From contig SXUP01000048.1 of NCBI GenBank assembly GCA_005790505.1, positions 1-64,000 on the forward strand: 64,000 nt of DNA, written 5' to 3'. The notes under the pieces were generated by a model. It saw only the letters and a list, made by a program, of their open reading frames with translations. It had not been told where the DNA came from and made no database searches. Made by a program: the position numbers and the translations under genes. Positions 1 to 9,516 of this stretch are shown one piece after another. Each line of letters opens with the position of its first letter. The first letter of the stretch is position 1. The stretch is from Actinomycetota bacterium. Lineage in GTDB: Bacteria; Actinomycetota; Acidimicrobiia; Acidimicrobiales; Ilumatobacteraceae.

Positions 1-534
1 GCACCGATTGAGCGATTCTTCGACCCAGGCTCCGATGTGCCAAGTAAAAATGCGCACCTTCTCGCTTTGCGGATAGATCGGCACAATCTTGCCGGTGCGA
101 TCACCGATCAAGTCAACAATTGGGTTTGTCATTTGCAAGTACCCATTGCGCACCTCTGGTTTTCCGAAAACCGACACATGCATCCCGGGCTCAAGTTGCT
201 TGGCACGCCAAGCCTGATTGAAAAAAGTCAAAGATAACTTTCCTGATGCGTCTCCGGTGTTGACATTCACCATCATCTTTCTGCTTTTGGTGCGAATACT
301 TCGCACATTGAGCACGTCAACAAGCACTAGGCAGTCAACACCCGCCACAATGTCTGAGACGCGTGCCTCGTTCGTGCGGTCAATCCAGCGACGTGGATAT
401 GTCTGAATTAGGTCTAATACCGAAATAATGCCGAGTGTTGCGAGGGCTGATTTTCGTTTGTCACCGACATCCTTGAGCACTTCGACCCCGAGCTTGTCGA
501 GATCTCTGAGCGTTAATGGCTGTGGATTATTCAA
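1..534 (-). CDS. recG: ATP-dependent DNA helicase RecG, N-terminal part (cut by window edge)
   Basis: The reading frame stays open from a TTG at 534 to the window edge, giving 178 residues. It carries the RecG wedge-domain start: a helix-hairpin-like LKDVGDKRKSALATLGI (about residues 19-35), then LIQTYPRRWIDRT, then an OB-fold. RecG remodels stalled replication forks and branched DNA; the helicase motors lie outside the window. The TTG overlaps the stop of the upstream fakA-like gene by 8 nt, so translation is probably coupled. No ATG or GTG lies ahead of the conserved region, which decides the start. Gene order fakA-recG next to rpmB is common in actinobacteria. Confidence 0.88.
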   Translation of the reverse strand, partial: MNNPQPLTLRDLDKLGVEVLKDVGDKRKSALATLGIISVLDLIQTYPRRWIDRTNEARVSDIVAGVDCLVLVDVLNVRSIRTKSRKMMVNVNTGDASGKLSLTFFNQAWRAKQLEPGMHVSVFGKPEVRNGYLQMTNPIVDLIGDRTGKIVPIYPQSEKVRIFTWHIGAWVEESLNRC

Positions 535-2209
535 CGCCGAACAAATACGGATAGAGCGGCTGATCACCGTGATGCACTTCTACTGTGATGCCGGAGTGGT
601 GCTGCGAGACCCACGCTTTGATGTGGTCGGTATTGACCGCGGTTGCTTCTTGACCCGTGATGATTGTCAGTAACTCACCACCGCCAGAAAAAAGTTGCTC
701 CAGCAGGACCGTTGCAGCGCCCGTTAATGAGCCACTTACGGCGACAATGCCGTCACCCCTTACAAGACCAATCCAGTCCCCTGCAGTCACAGCCCCAACC
801 TCACTTGTTGTATCACGAACGGCTTGGGTGATTTCACCAGTTGCAACGGAGTTTGCTGCCGCAATCATATTGCGCGCATTTGTCTCGGCTGTCACCTCTG
901 GGTCATAAGAAACCAAAGCAGCAAGTGCTTCGGGCATTGAACACGTGGGAACCACCCGAACATCCTTGGATGTCAAGGCATCAATCTGATTGGCAACAGG
1001 AATAATATTTTTATTGTTCGGCAAAATCACAACTTGTGAGGCGTTCATGTGCTCAACAGCATCTAAAAGTTCTTGGGTCGATGGATTAAGTGTCTGTCCT
1101 CCCGTGATAACTCCTTGAACCCCGAGTTGTCCAAACAATTCACCCAGCCCATCTCCGCTGGCAATGGCAACGACAGCGCAAGTAACTGGTGGTAGCGCAC
1201 TTTGTGCATAATGTTTGTGCGCTACACCACCGATTTTGGCTTCGCGGGCCTCGTGTTCTTCGGCAACTTCTTCAAAAAGATCTGTCACTCGGATCTCACG
1301 CGGTCGACCACCCAAAATCAACGGAACTTCGATGGCCGCGCCGATGTCATTGGTGTGAACATGACAGTTGTAAAGACCCTCACCACCCACGACGACGATG
1401 GAATCGCCGATCTCGCCCCATGCCAGTTTAAAGTCCCGGCACTTTGCATCGTCAAGATCAAGAAAAAACATGACTTCATAGCGCAACTCACTCACGTCAA
1501 CATTGTCACTTGATGATGCACGATGCGTGATGCGCTCTAATTGCTCAAGAGTCGGTCCATCAATTTCTTCGGGTTCTGGAAGAGGCTCACCATCTACAAC
1601 ATGGATCGCTGAATCGAGTAGGAGCAAGAATCCTGCACCACCAGCGTCAACAACTCCAGCTTCTTTAAGCACAGGCAGTTGATCTGGCGTATTGGCTAAT
1701 GCGAGCCGCCCAGCAATACGAGCAGTGCGCAACATCGCCGACAATGTGGCTCCCTGAAGCGCAGCCTTTGCTGCTGCGTCTGCGGACTCGCGAACAACAG
1801 TGAGGATTGTTCCCTCAATTGGTTTAAGAACGGCTTCGTACGCCGCAAGTGATGCCTTCTTTAGAGCGTCAGCAACATTGGTCGCTGATGCACGCTGTTC
1901 TTGCGCTTCTGCCAGAGTTGACGCCAATCCACGCAGAATTTGACTCAAGATAACTCCACTATTGCCTCGTGCTCCCATGAGGGAGCCGTGACTGATGGCA
2001 TGACAGGTCGGCCCCATTGCATGATCTGCCGTTTCTAGTTCAGCCACGACGGCGTCAAGAGTTCGCGCCATGTTTGTTCCAGTATCTCCATCGGGCACGG
2101 GGTACACATTGAGGCGATTAATACCTGCGGCGTGCGCTTTCATCGTGTCGCGAAAGGCGATGACGGTCTGGCGCAGGTCGTCGGCCCCCAATTGCTCTAA
2201 AACAGGCAC
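527..2209 (-). CDS. fakA: FakA/YloV-like DAK2-domain protein (fatty acid kinase catalytic subunit family)
   Basis: This 560-residue protein begins with a DhaL (DAK2) ATP-binding domain: [12 protein letters not shown] at residues 36-47 supplies the metal-binding aspartates, and [16 protein letters not shown] lies at about 76-90. A middle and a DegV-like C-terminal region follow, as in the YloV family. In Firmicutes FakA phosphorylates fatty acids carried by FakB; the same role here is inferred, and no fakB is in the window. The start is GTG at 2209, with a TACGAT hexamer at -12 to -7 and no Shine-Dalgarno sequence, which suggests a leaderless mRNA. It overlaps recG downstream and is divergent from rpmB. 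Confidence 0.85.
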   Translation of the reverse strand: MPVLEQLGADDLRQTVIAFRDTMKAHAAGINRLNVYPVPDGDTGTNMARTLDAVVAELETADHAMGPTCHAISHGSLMGARGNSGVILSQILRGLASTLAEAQEQRASATNVADALKKASLAAYEAVLKPIEGTILTVVRESADAAAKAALQGATLSAMLRTARIAGRLALANTPDQLPVLKEAGVVDAGGAGFLLLLDSAIHVVDGEPLPEPEEIDGPTLEQLERITHRASSSDNVDVSELRYEVMFFLDLDDAKCRDFKLAWGEIGDSIVVVGGEGLYNCHVHTNDIGAAIEVPLILGGRPREIRVTDLFEEVAEEHEAREAKIGGVAHKHYAQSALPPVTCAVVAIASGDGLGELFGQLGVQGVITGGQTLNPSTQELLDAVEHMNASQVVILPNNKNIIPVANQIDALTSKDVRVVPTCSMPEALAALVSYDPEVTAETNARNMIAAANSVATGEITQAVRDTTSEVGAVTAGDWIGLVRGDGIVAVSGSLTGAATVLLEQLFSGGGELLTIITGQEATAVNTDHIKAWVSQHHSGITVEVHHGDQPLYPYLFGVE

Positions 2210-2215
2210 ATCCTT

Positions 2216-2221
2216 ATCGTA
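2216..2221 (-). promoter_or_regulatory. -10 element TACGAT for leaderless fakA-like gene
   Basis: TACGAT lies exactly at -12 to -7 relative to the GTG start at 2209. No ribosome-binding site is visible between them. The spacing fits transcription starting at the G of the start codon. Confidence 0.5.
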
Positions 2222-2336
2222 TCTAGTCCGAGGTTGGGGTCACTTGATGTTGGCTGATAGTTTTATAGGACGCCTGAAGAGCCAAATGGCACTTCCGACA
2301 AGTTCGTCCGTCAATTCATCAAAGTTAGGTAACGCT

Positions 2337-2531
2337 ATGGCTGCAGTCTGTGAAATTTGTGGCAAAGGCCCTTCATGGGGAATGTCCGTGTCACACTCTC
2401 ATGTGCGCACGAAGCGCCGTTGGAATCCAAATATTCAACGAGTTCGCGCCATCGTCAAGGGATCGCCCAAGCGTTTATACGTGTGCACTGCATGTATAAA
2501 GTCCGGCAAAGTCGTCAAGTCAAGTCGGTAA
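2337..2531 (+). CDS. rpmB: 50S ribosomal protein L28
   Basis: The 64-residue product matches L28 along its length: N-terminal CEIC and C-terminal CTAC zinc-type cysteine pairs, and the basic central [12 protein letters not shown]. It is a structural protein of the large ribosomal subunit. An in-frame upstream extension to 2070 exists but only overlaps the opposite gene and carries no L28 homology, so ATG 2337 is the start. The 127-nt gap to the divergent fakA-like gene must hold its promoter; TTAGGT sits close to the ATG. A small cold-shock-like gene follows 5 nt downstream. Confidence 0.95.
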   Translation: MAAVCEICGKGPSWGMSVSHSHVRTKRRWNPNIQRVRAIVKGSPKRLYVCTACIKSGKVVKSSR

Positions 2532-2536
2532 TTGCC

Positions 2537-2758
2537 ATGCAAGGCGTGATTAAGGCTTACGATCCGGCGAGTGGAAATGGCGTTGTGATGCGAGACACAG
2601 ATCTCTCGGAGTATGAACTTGCTGCGAACGCGCTCGAAGGTTCTATTTTTCGTATGTTGAGGCAGGGACAACGAGTTGTGTTTGATCTTGATTCGTCTGG
2701 TCACGCCACGACATTGCGTCTTGGATCCGAGACCGATATGGCGACGCCCGGTTCTTAA
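2537..2758 (+). CDS. Small cold-shock-domain-like protein
   Basis: The 73-residue protein starts GVIKAYDPASGNGVVM, resembling the first strands and RNP1 region of CspA-type proteins (GTVK..D...GFGFI). Further on, GQRVVFDLD resembles the strand before the CspA C-terminus. The aromatic residues that stack on nucleic acid in RNP1 are missing (GNGVVM instead of GFGFI), so any RNA or DNA binding would be atypical. It starts 5 nt after the rpmB stop and is very likely co-transcribed. Function is inferred from fold resemblance only. Confidence 0.6.
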   Translation: MQGVIKAYDPASGNGVVMRDTDLSEYELAANALEGSIFRMLRQGQRVVFDLDSSGHATTLRLGSETDMATPGS

Positions 2759-2816
2759 AACAAATCTCCTTTTTGACTTTATTACTTCATCCCTTTCCCC
2801 CTAGTCTTAGGTTCCC

Positions 2817-4610
2817 ATGAGCGCAACGACAACGAATTCACGACTTCAAAAATGGGTCAATGATTGGGCGGCGATTTTGGAGCCCAACAACATCTATTGG
2901 TGCGACGGTTCCGCCCAGGAGTACGAACGCTTGTGTGGCGATCTTGTTGCTGCCGGAACTTTCACGAAGCTTGATGAAGCAAAGCGTCCCAACAGTTATT
3001 GGGCGCACAGCGATCCGGGCGATGTTGCACGCGTTGAAGACCGAACCTACATTTGCTCAGCAAAAAAAGAAGATGCTGGCCCCACCAACAACTGGCGTGA
3101 GCCGTCTGAAATGCGTGCCGAACTCACCAAGTTGTACAGCGGGGCAATGAAAGGACGGACAATGTATGTCGTTCCTTTTTCAATGGGCCCACTCGGATCT
3201 CCAATCGCTCACATCGGCGTGCAACTGACCGACTCCGCTTATGTTGCCGTCAACATGCGAATAATGACGCGCATGGGACAAGGTGCCCTTGATGTTCTTG
3301 CCAACAACGACTGGGTTCCGTGCTTGCATTCGGTTGGAAGTCCGCTTGCACCAGGACAAACCGATTCGTCGTGGCCTTGTAATCCCGACAATAAATACAT
3401 CGTTCATTTTCCTGACACTCGGGAAATTTGGAGTTATGGGTCTGGATACGGGGGCAACGCATTGCTTGGCAAAAAATGTTTTGCCCTACGAATCGCCTCG
3501 GTTATGGCGCGCGACGACGGTTGGCTCGCCGAGCATATGCTCATTCTAAAACTCACAAACCCACAGGGCGAATTCAAATATATTGCTGCAGCCTTCCCAT
3601 CGGCATGTGGCAAAACAAACTTGGCAATGTTGGTTCCTACAATCGCTGGCTGGAAAGCTGAGACAATCGGTGATGACATATGTTGGATGAAATTTGGCGC
3701 AGATGGCCGACTGTATGCAATCAACCCTGAGGCCGGATTTTTTGGAGTTGCTCCCGGAACCAGTCATGATACGAATTCCAATGCAATGGAAACGCTCTGG
3801 GGGAACAGCATTTACACCAACACCGCTCTGACTCCTGATGGCGATGTTTGGTGGGAAGGAATGAGTGACACCGCTCCGGCACGTGCGACTGATTGGAAGG
3901 GGAACATGTGGACTCCAGAGAACGAAACGCCCGCTGCTCATCCCAATGCTCGCTTTACCGCTCCTGCAAGTCAGTGCCCTTCGATTGCTTCGGAGTGGCA
4001 AGACCCAGCCGGTGTTCCGATCTCTGCCATTTTGTTCGGCGGTCGTCGTCGCACGACAGTTCCTCTCGTGACTCAAGCATTTGATTGGCAACACGGAGTT
4101 TTCTTGGGCTCAATTATGGCTTCAGAAACAACTGCCGCTCAAGCAGGTGCAGTTGGGAACTTGCGCTTTGACCCGATGGCGATGTTGCCTTTCTGCGGCT
4201 ACAACATGGGCGATTATTTTGCTCATTGGCTCAAACTCGGAACCAAAACGACTGCAGAAAACTTGCCCCAAATATTTTTTGTTAATTGGTTCCGCCGCGA
4301 TGAAGATGGTCGCTTTCTGTGGCCAGGCTTCGGTGAGAACAGTCGAGTTCTTAAATGGATTTTCGATCGTGTAACGGGCACCGCCAAAGCCACGAAGACG
4401 GCAATCGGCTATTTGCCCCTCGCCACCGACATTGATACGAGTGGTCTAGATGTCGATGCGGCAGATCTTGATGAACTCTTGTCAGTAGACATTGGTGGAT
4501 GGAGAGATGCGCTCCCCCAAATTCGCGATCACTATGCAACTTTTGGTGCAACGCTTCCTGCTGAACTCAACTCCTCGCTTGAGCAACTTGAAATTTCCCT
4601 TAACGCGTAG
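2817..4610 (+). CDS. pckG: Phosphoenolpyruvate carboxykinase (GTP)
   Basis: At 597 residues it has the usual length of GTP-dependent PEPCK. The phosphate-binding loop [12 protein letters not shown] lies near residues 260-271 and [12 protein letters not shown] near 403. The enzyme converts oxaloacetate and GTP to phosphoenolpyruvate, GDP and CO2, the committed step of gluconeogenesis from TCA intermediates. That fits a cell that grows on fatty acids. It stands alone, with no coupled partner. The start ATG has no clear Shine-Dalgarno; TAGTCT lies at -15 to -10. The stop is only 6 bp from the convergent membrane-protein gene. Confidence 0.97.
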   Translation: MSATTTNSRLQKWVNDWAAILEPNNIYWCDGSAQEYERLCGDLVAAGTFTKLDEAKRPNSYWAHSDPGDVARVEDRTYICSAKKEDAGPTNNWREPSEMRAELTKLYSGAMKGRTMYVVPFSMGPLGSPIAHIGVQLTDSAYVAVNMRIMTRMGQGALDVLANNDWVPCLHSVGSPLAPGQTDSSWPCNPDNKYIVHFPDTREIWSYGSGYGGNALLGKKCFALRIASVMARDDGWLAEHMLILKLTNPQGEFKYIAAAFPSACGKTNLAMLVPTIAGWKAETIGDDICWMKFGADGRLYAINPEAGFFGVAPGTSHDTNSNAMETLWGNSIYTNTALTPDGDVWWEGMSDTAPARATDWKGNMWTPENETPAAHPNARFTAPASQCPSIASEWQDPAGVPISAILFGGRRRTTVPLVTQAFDWQHGVFLGSIMASETTAAQAGAVGNLRFDPMAMLPFCGYNMGDYFAHWLKLGTKTTAENLPQIFFVNWFRRDEDGRFLWPGFGENSRVLKWIFDRVTGTAKATKTAIGYLPLATDIDTSGLDVDAADLDELLSVDIGGWRDALPQIRDHYATFGATLPAELNSSLEQLEISLNA

Positions 4611-4616
4611 GCGAGA

Positions 4617-4985
4617 TCATCCTACAAGCATTGCGCGGATTGACAGACCCATCAAGAATAATCCACCAAAGCCGTATAGCAAATAAACTTTTTTCTTGAG
4701 TTGGGCGCGATAGGAATACACGATTGCAACGGTGATGATTGCAACAAAGCCATAAAACGCATGGAACTGTGGAAGCGCTAATTTGTTGCGATTTACCAAT
4801 GCAACCCCCATCGCAACCTGCAAAAATATAGCCGCTTCGACCGCTCCGGTAAACCACCACAGGGCCCGACTGCGCAACGAGACAAATTTATGCGCGCTCA
4901 GTGCCCACACCCCTGCCAAAGCGTTGCCAAAAATTACGACCCAGGACCACGCATTGTGGATGTCAAGTAGCAACAAATTTAGCAT
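4617..4985 (-). CDS. Small four-helix membrane protein, unknown function
   Basis: I do not recognise this 122-residue protein. It has about four hydrophobic segments: roughly residues 10-30, 42-62, 74-92 and 98-120. Charged turns such as SLRSRALWW and YRAQLKKKVY lie between them. No catalytic motif is apparent, though His10 and the HAFYG histidine sit at helix ends. It follows the histidine phosphatase gene with a 9-nt gap and may be the last gene of that minus-strand operon. It faces pckG tail to tail. Confidence 0.65.
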   Translation of the reverse strand: MLNLLLLDIHNAWSWVVIFGNALAGVWALSAHKFVSLRSRALWWFTGAVEAAIFLQVAMGVALVNRNKLALPQFHAFYGFVAIITVAIVYSYRAQLKKKVYLLYGFGGLFLMGLSIRAMLVG

Positions 4986-4994
4986 CGTCTCAAT

Positions 4995-5549
4995 CTACCG
5001 AATAAGAGTGTCTGCTTCAGCGCCAAAATCAACTAGCGACAAGCGACCATCGTCACTTCTTGCAAGTGTGGTGATTGAACAGTTGTCAAAACTACGAATC
5101 AAGACACGATCGTCTCCCAGGATCGACCCAACAACGGCATTAATGGCGATGAAGTGGCTGAACACCACTGTGTCTGTGGCGCATGTAGACAAATATGCGA
5201 CCATGTCATCTCTGTAGGAGATATATCTCTGACCCAACTCGGTCCAAGTCTGGGTCATTGCGGCTCGCAACCATGTGACTCGATCTTTGAGTTCAACCCC
5301 CTCTGGAGAAAGTATCTCAGCCACGTGTTGTTCGATCGTGACAGTGGTTTTCCACAATGCAGCAAGTGGCGCCGCCGTCTCTTGGCAACGTAAAAGTGGA
5401 CTCGAGACGATCTGCGCAGGTGCGAATTTATTCAAAATTAAACTTGCCTGCTCGGCTTGAGTGCGTCCCAACTCATCCAGCCCAGGATTGGGATCTACAT
5501 TCCAACCAGCAGCAGCGCGACCATGACGAACTAGGTACAACTTATTCAT
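4995..5549 (-). CDS. Histidine phosphatase family protein (phosphoglycerate-mutase fold)
   Basis: The 184-residue protein opens LYLVRHGRAAAGW, the RHG phosphohistidine motif at residues 8-10. It continues SSPLLRCQETAAPL, the second conserved arginine. A late VFSHFIAIN supplies the second catalytic histidine. Members dephosphorylate small metabolites or proteins; the substrate cannot be told here. Its ATG overlaps the stop of the upstream PIG-L deacetylase gene (ATGA), so the two are translationally coupled. Confidence 0.85.
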   Translation of the reverse strand: MNKLYLVRHGRAAAGWNVDPNPGLDELGRTQAEQASLILNKFAPAQIVSSPLLRCQETAAPLAALWKTTVTIEQHVAEILSPEGVELKDRVTWLRAAMTQTWTELGQRYISYRDDMVAYLSTCATDTVVFSHFIAINAVVGSILGDDRVLIRSFDNCSITTLARSDDGRLSLVDFGAEADTLIR

Positions 5550-6346
5550 TCAAAGATCCATCCATCACGCAGCGGCTCATCGCTATTTGGGTCGATAAAC
5601 CACTCGGTTCCAAAGGCCATTGCAAATTGTTCCTCGTCCATTTTCAAAAAAAATCCGGAGTCACCAAGTTGACTTGCATGGCAAGCCATTGCCGCTCTTT
5701 TCTTTGCCGCATACGCCATTACATCGACTCGCAGGTTGATCTCGTTTTCTGTGCTACCCATCGGGTTACCATCATCTGCAGGACCATCTGGGTCGAAACC
5801 CTCATCATCGGTGCTAAAAGCACCCATCTTTCGTGCAAAGTCCATCAGCGCGCGCATGCGATCGCGATTCATTGTCCCCTCCAGAACACGCACGCCCGCC
5901 ACTAATTCGGCTGCGCGATGGCCGACACGATGCACTTGAATGTGATCTGGATGCCCATAGCCACCATGCCAGTCGTATGTAGTCAGAAGGTTTACATTTT
6001 CTCCACGCAATATTTCTGCAAGTTTTTTGGCGGCTTCATCAATCGGGGCGTTCATAAACGCATCAGTTCGAGAGTTCTGCTCCCACCCAGTCATTCCACT
6101 GTCGGCGTATCCGAGCCACAGAACCTTGTCAATTCCAAGAATGGCCGCAGATGCCTCGGTTTCTTTTCTTCGGCGGTCCATCAAAGTCTCACCAATTGCA
6201 AGATCAGTAGGAGTTTCTCCGTGATCGCCATTAGTTGCAACAACTAATACAACCCGATGCCCCTGTGCTGCCGCACGGGCAATAGTGCCGCCTGTACCGA
6301 TGCACTCATCATCGGGGTGCGCGTGAAAACATAAAAGAGTCGACAT
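5546..6346 (-). CDS. PIG-L/LmbE family deacetylase (MshB-like)
   Basis: This 266-residue zinc-dependent N-acetylglucosaminyl deacetylase-type protein has the metal motif HAHPDDECIGTGG (from residue 8) and the second histidine motif GGYGHPDHIQVH. The family includes MshB (mycothiol biosynthesis) and Mca. This protein lacks the AHPDDEASKG signature of Mca, which is present in the homologue at 59.3-60.2 kb. An MshB-like role is possible but unproven. It lies 2 nt after the racemase gene and overlaps the phosphatase gene by 4 nt, so all three probably form one operon. Confidence 0.85.
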   Translation of the reverse strand: MSTLLCFHAHPDDECIGTGGTIARAAAQGHRVVLVVATNGDHGETPTDLAIGETLMDRRRKETEASAAILGIDKVLWLGYADSGMTGWEQNSRTDAFMNAPIDEAAKKLAEILRGENVNLLTTYDWHGGYGHPDHIQVHRVGHRAAELVAGVRVLEGTMNRDRMRALMDFARKMGAFSTDDEGFDPDGPADDGNPMGSTENEINLRVDVMAYAAKKRAAMACHASQLGDSGFFLKMDEEQFAMAFGTEWFIDPNSDEPLRDGWIFE

Positions 6347-6348
6347 TT

Positions 6349-7500
6349 TTAGGCTTGTTTTACTGCCCCAGATGCGATCAGGGCATCAACGTTGTCGATG
6401 CCCCATGCTGTGAGAACTTCAGTTGTGTGTTGCCCTGGATGCGCGGGGGCTTGATCAAGGGAGGTCTTGGTGCGCGAGAACCGTGGTGCTGGCGCTGGTT
6501 GCATGACACCGTGAGCCTCAACAAATGTTTTGCGTTCTTTGTTGTGTGGATGTTCAGCGGCTTCGCTCATCGTCAAGACAGGGGCAAAGCAGACATCTGT
6601 CGCTTCCATGATGGCGCACCACTCTGCTTGAGTTTTTGTAGCAAACACTGCGCTCACTTTGGGTTTGAGCGCCGACCATTTACTGCGGTCCATATGTGAG
6701 ACAAACTCAGGGTCAGCATCTAGACCGGTCAGGCGTAGAAGTTCGGCATAAAACTGCGGCTCAATTGAGCCGATGCTGATGAACTTGTCATCTTTGCATC
6801 TGTAGGCATCATAAAAATGTGCACCGGTGTCAAGCAAGTTAGTTCCGGGATTATTTTCGTCATGCATGCCGATGCTTTTGAAGGCCCAAAACATTGTCAT
6901 CAGCACCGCCGCTCCGTCTACCATTGCCGTGTCGACTACCTGACCCTTTCCAGATTTTTGCGCTTCAAGCAATGCACACACGACTCCGTATGCAAGAAAC
7001 ATCCCTCCTCCACCAAAATCCCCCACCATGTTGAGTGGTGGCAATGGAGTTTGACCTGGTCGGGCAAAATGAGCCAACGCTCCGGCCAGCGAGATGTAGT
7101 TGATGTCGTGTCCGGCTGCCTGACCGTACATGCCTTCTTGACCCCAACCTGTCATGCGCCCAAAAACCAACTTGGGATTGCGTGCCAGGCAAACATCTGG
7201 ACCGATACCAAGCCGTTCCATGACACCTGGGCGGAATCCTTCAATTACCGCATCGGCTTTTTCGAGCAGTTGCAGAAGTGTTTCTACTCCTGCAGAATTT
7301 TTTAGATCTATTGCAATATTTTTTCGACCACGTTGTAATAAATCAAAAAAAGGAGCTTCGGGAGCCGATCCGCGAACAGATTGCGCCCGATCGACACGAA
7401 TTACTTCGGCACCCATGTCCGCGAGCATCATTGCCGCAAAAGGTCCAGGTCCGATGCCGGCAATCTCTACAATTCGGTAACCACTCAGTGGACCAGCCAT
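6349..7500 (-). CDS. Alpha-methylacyl-CoA racemase (CaiB/BaiF CoA-transferase family III)
   Basis: The 383-residue protein matches AMACR/Mcr rather than generic CaiB enzymes. The catalytic residues of the mycobacterial enzyme fall at His131 (GHDINY), Asp161 (VGDFGGGG) and Glu247 (GSIEPQF). It would interconvert 2R and 2S methyl-branched acyl-CoAs so that branched fatty acid or steroid side chains can enter beta-oxidation. A GGGAG-type Shine-Dalgarno lies about 7 nt before the ATG. It heads an operon with the PIG-L deacetylase and histidine phosphatase genes, an unexplained association. Confidence 0.88.
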   Translation of the reverse strand: MAGPLSGYRIVEIAGIGPGPFAAMMLADMGAEVIRVDRAQSVRGSAPEAPFFDLLQRGRKNIAIDLKNSAGVETLLQLLEKADAVIEGFRPGVMERLGIGPDVCLARNPKLVFGRMTGWGQEGMYGQAAGHDINYISLAGALAHFARPGQTPLPPLNMVGDFGGGGMFLAYGVVCALLEAQKSGKGQVVDTAMVDGAAVLMTMFWAFKSIGMHDENNPGTNLLDTGAHFYDAYRCKDDKFISIGSIEPQFYAELLRLTGLDADPEFVSHMDRSKWSALKPKVSAVFATKTQAEWCAIMEATDVCFAPVLTMSEAAEHPHNKERKTFVEAHGVMQPAPAPRFSRTKTSLDQAPAHPGQHTTEVLTAWGIDNVDALIASGAVKQA

Positions 7501-7540
7501 TTATGCTCCCTTTTGAACTTCTGAATTTTAGTTCTCAAAA

Positions 7541-8422
7541 TTAAAAATTACGCTTGATATGTGCGGTGATCGAGTCAAGCAATACTGGCCAGAGCGGCTC
7601 GGGCAGATCATGTCCCATATCAGACACCATTAATAAAAGGGCACCAGGAATAATTGCTGCGGTACGCTCTCCGCCACTAGGCGTAATCAAAGTGTCATCG
7701 CGGCCATGGATTACCAATGTTGGAACATCAAGTTGCTTTAATTTTTCAGAGCGTCTACCACTGGCATAAATTGCGGCCAACTGACGACCAGCACCCTCCG
7801 GGTAAAAACAGCGATCAAACTCCCGCGCGGCACGTGCTTTTACGACCTCTGGGTCAAAATATTTTTGTGATTGCCATGTCGTGTATTTGACGGAGCCCTC
7901 AATGTAGGCAGCGCGATCAGTTGGGGGCGGCTCAAACAAAACAGCAGACGCCTCGGGGCTTGGTTGTCCGTATTCGGGGTCACCAGTCTGAGACATGATT
8001 GATGTGAGCGTCTGAACACGATGGGGATACTCAATGGCAATAGTTTGGGCAATCATCCCACCCATTGATGCCCCGATGATATGAGCCTTGGCAATACCTA
8101 AATCATCCAACACAGCCATCGAGTCCGCAGCCATATCTGACAACGTGTAGGGCACCTCTGGAACCGTGTCTTCAAGTAGGGCCGCCTTGATTACGGCATT
8201 GGTGTCAACTACCACGCCGTCAAATTTTGATGATAAGCCACAATCACGATTGTCAAACCGAATCACAAAGAAACCTTGGTCGACAAATAATTGCATAAAT
8301 TCTTCAGACCATGCGATCAGTTGCGCGGTGAAACCCATCACCCATAACAACGGTGGATGAGTAGGATTCCCCATCACGTCGTATTCGATGAAAATTCCGT
8401 TTGGGGCTGCTGCTTTTGGCAC
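7541..8422 (-). CDS. Alpha/beta hydrolase
   Basis: The protein has the nucleophile elbow GASMGGMIAQ, an oxyanion region LLWVMGFTAQ, a late GRDDTLI aspartate and SDMGHDLPEPL with the catalytic histidine. It resembles the actinobacterial aclacinomycin-methylesterase/haloperoxidase-like hydrolases; the substrate is unknown. I choose GTG 8422, giving MPKAAAPNGIFIEYDV, because family members begin this way and GATACT lies 7-12 nt upstream. A TTG at 8458 would add 12 poorly conserved residues. It is divergent from galK. Confidence 0.82.
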   Translation of the reverse strand: MPKAAAPNGIFIEYDVMGNPTHPPLLWVMGFTAQLIAWSEEFMQLFVDQGFFVIRFDNRDCGLSSKFDGVVVDTNAVIKAALLEDTVPEVPYTLSDMAADSMAVLDDLGIAKAHIIGASMGGMIAQTIAIEYPHRVQTLTSIMSQTGDPEYGQPSPEASAVLFEPPPTDRAAYIEGSVKYTTWQSQKYFDPEVVKARAAREFDRCFYPEGAGRQLAAIYASGRRSEKLKQLDVPTLVIHGRDDTLITPSGGERTAAIIPGALLLMVSDMGHDLPEPLWPVLLDSITAHIKRNF

Positions 8423-8481
8423 CTCGTAAGTATCGCCCGTGCGACGCGTCCCGGTCAATCTGAACCGATGCCTTCATCCGC

Positions 8482-8487
8482 TACCGT
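8482..8487 (+). promoter_or_regulatory. Probable -10 element TACCGT of galK
   Basis: TACCGT ends 9 nt before the galK ATG, with no Shine-Dalgarno in between. The same hexamer at the same distance precedes the preferred nudC start at 56452. A leaderless or nearly leaderless transcript is inferred. Confidence 0.35.
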
Positions 8488-8496
8488 GGCTCATCA

Positions 8497-9516
8497 ATGA
8501 GCAAAGGAAACACCTCGGCCAAAGGAACGGTGTGGGCTCCTGGTCGTGTCAACCTAATTGGTGACCACACCGACTACACGGGTGGTCTTGTCTTGCCCAT
8601 GGCAATCGACCTTGGCACCACAATCACGTGGCACGCCACGACTGGATCATCGCGCTTTTTCAGCGAAATAGATGATGTAGTCGTTGATTTGGATGCGACG
8701 CCAATTCCTCTTCATTGGGGAAAATACGTACATGCCGTGGCGCACTTGCTAAAAAATCAGTACATCGACCCAAAGATTTCCGCCACAATCTCTTCAACTC
8801 TGCCAATTGGCTCTGGATTATCCTCTAGCGCCTCATTGGAAATTGCCGTTGCACTCAGCCTTGGAGCAAAGGCTGATACTCGGGAGGAGATTATCGCCTT
8901 GGCACAATTGTGCCAACGCGCCGAGCATGCAGCAACTGGAGTGCCCTGCGGAATAATGGATCAATTAATCGTGCTGGCGGGACAGTCAGAGCACGCATTG
9001 CTAATCGACTGCGCAACATTTGAAATGACACCCGTACACATTCCTTCTGATCTAAAAGTTGTTGTGCAATTCATCACTCATCGCACATTGGCAGGATCTG
9101 CATACTCCGACCGCGTTGCTCAGTGCACATCTGCTCAACAGACGATTGGCCCACTCAACAGAGCTCGTGTTGAAGATCTGGTGGCACTCGATGATCCGGT
9201 CATCAAGAAGCGAGCATTACACGTGATAAGTGAGAACTCGAGGGTGAAAGATTTTTGCTCTGCTCTTGCCTCTCGCGACTTTAACTTGGCTGGTTCAATC
9301 ATGGCTGATAGTCATTACAGCCTGCGTAACAACTTTGATGTCTCAACTCCAGAGATGGACGCTGCAGTTTTTGCAGCAAGTTCAACATCGGGCGTTTATG
9401 GAGCACGCATGACTGGCGGAGGATTCGGCGGATGCATTGTCATAATCGCCGAAAAAGACGCCCCAGTTGATGGCTGGGTCGTGCAGGCTTCAGATGGCGC
9501 AGGTTTAGTCGAGTAG
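8497..9516 (+). CDS. galK: Galactokinase
   Basis: The GHMP-kinase signature of galactokinase is intact. GRVNLIGDHTDYTGG near the N-terminus binds sugar, LPIGSGLSSSASLE is the phosphate loop, and TGGGFGGC is the third motif. It phosphorylates galactose at C1 (Leloir pathway). At 339 residues it is shorter than the usual 380-390, but all three motifs are present. No galT or galE is nearby. Its last 12 nt overlap the convergent PH-domain gene. Confidence 0.93.
   Translation: MSKGNTSAKGTVWAPGRVNLIGDHTDYTGGLVLPMAIDLGTTITWHATTGSSRFFSEIDDVVVDLDATPIPLHWGKYVHAVAHLLKNQYIDPKISATISSTLPIGSGLSSSASLEIAVALSLGAKADTREEIIALAQLCQRAEHAATGVPCGIMDQLIVLAGQSEHALLIDCATFEMTPVHIPSDLKVVVQFITHRTLAGSAYSDRVAQCTSAQQTIGPLNRARVEDLVALDDPVIKKRALHVISENSRVKDFCSALASRDFNLAGSIMADSHYSLRNNFDVSTPEMDAAVFAASSTSGVYGARMTGGGFGGCIVIIAEKDAPVDGWVVQASDGAGLVE

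Noticed and set aside
2070-2336. Upstream extension of rpmB
   Set aside because: It covers the fakA-like 5' end and the divergent promoter; L28 homology starts exactly at 2337.
3546-4094. A 182-residue minus-strand open frame inside pckG
   Set aside because: It is antisense to conserved PEPCK motifs and has arginine/serine-rich content without any recognisable domain.
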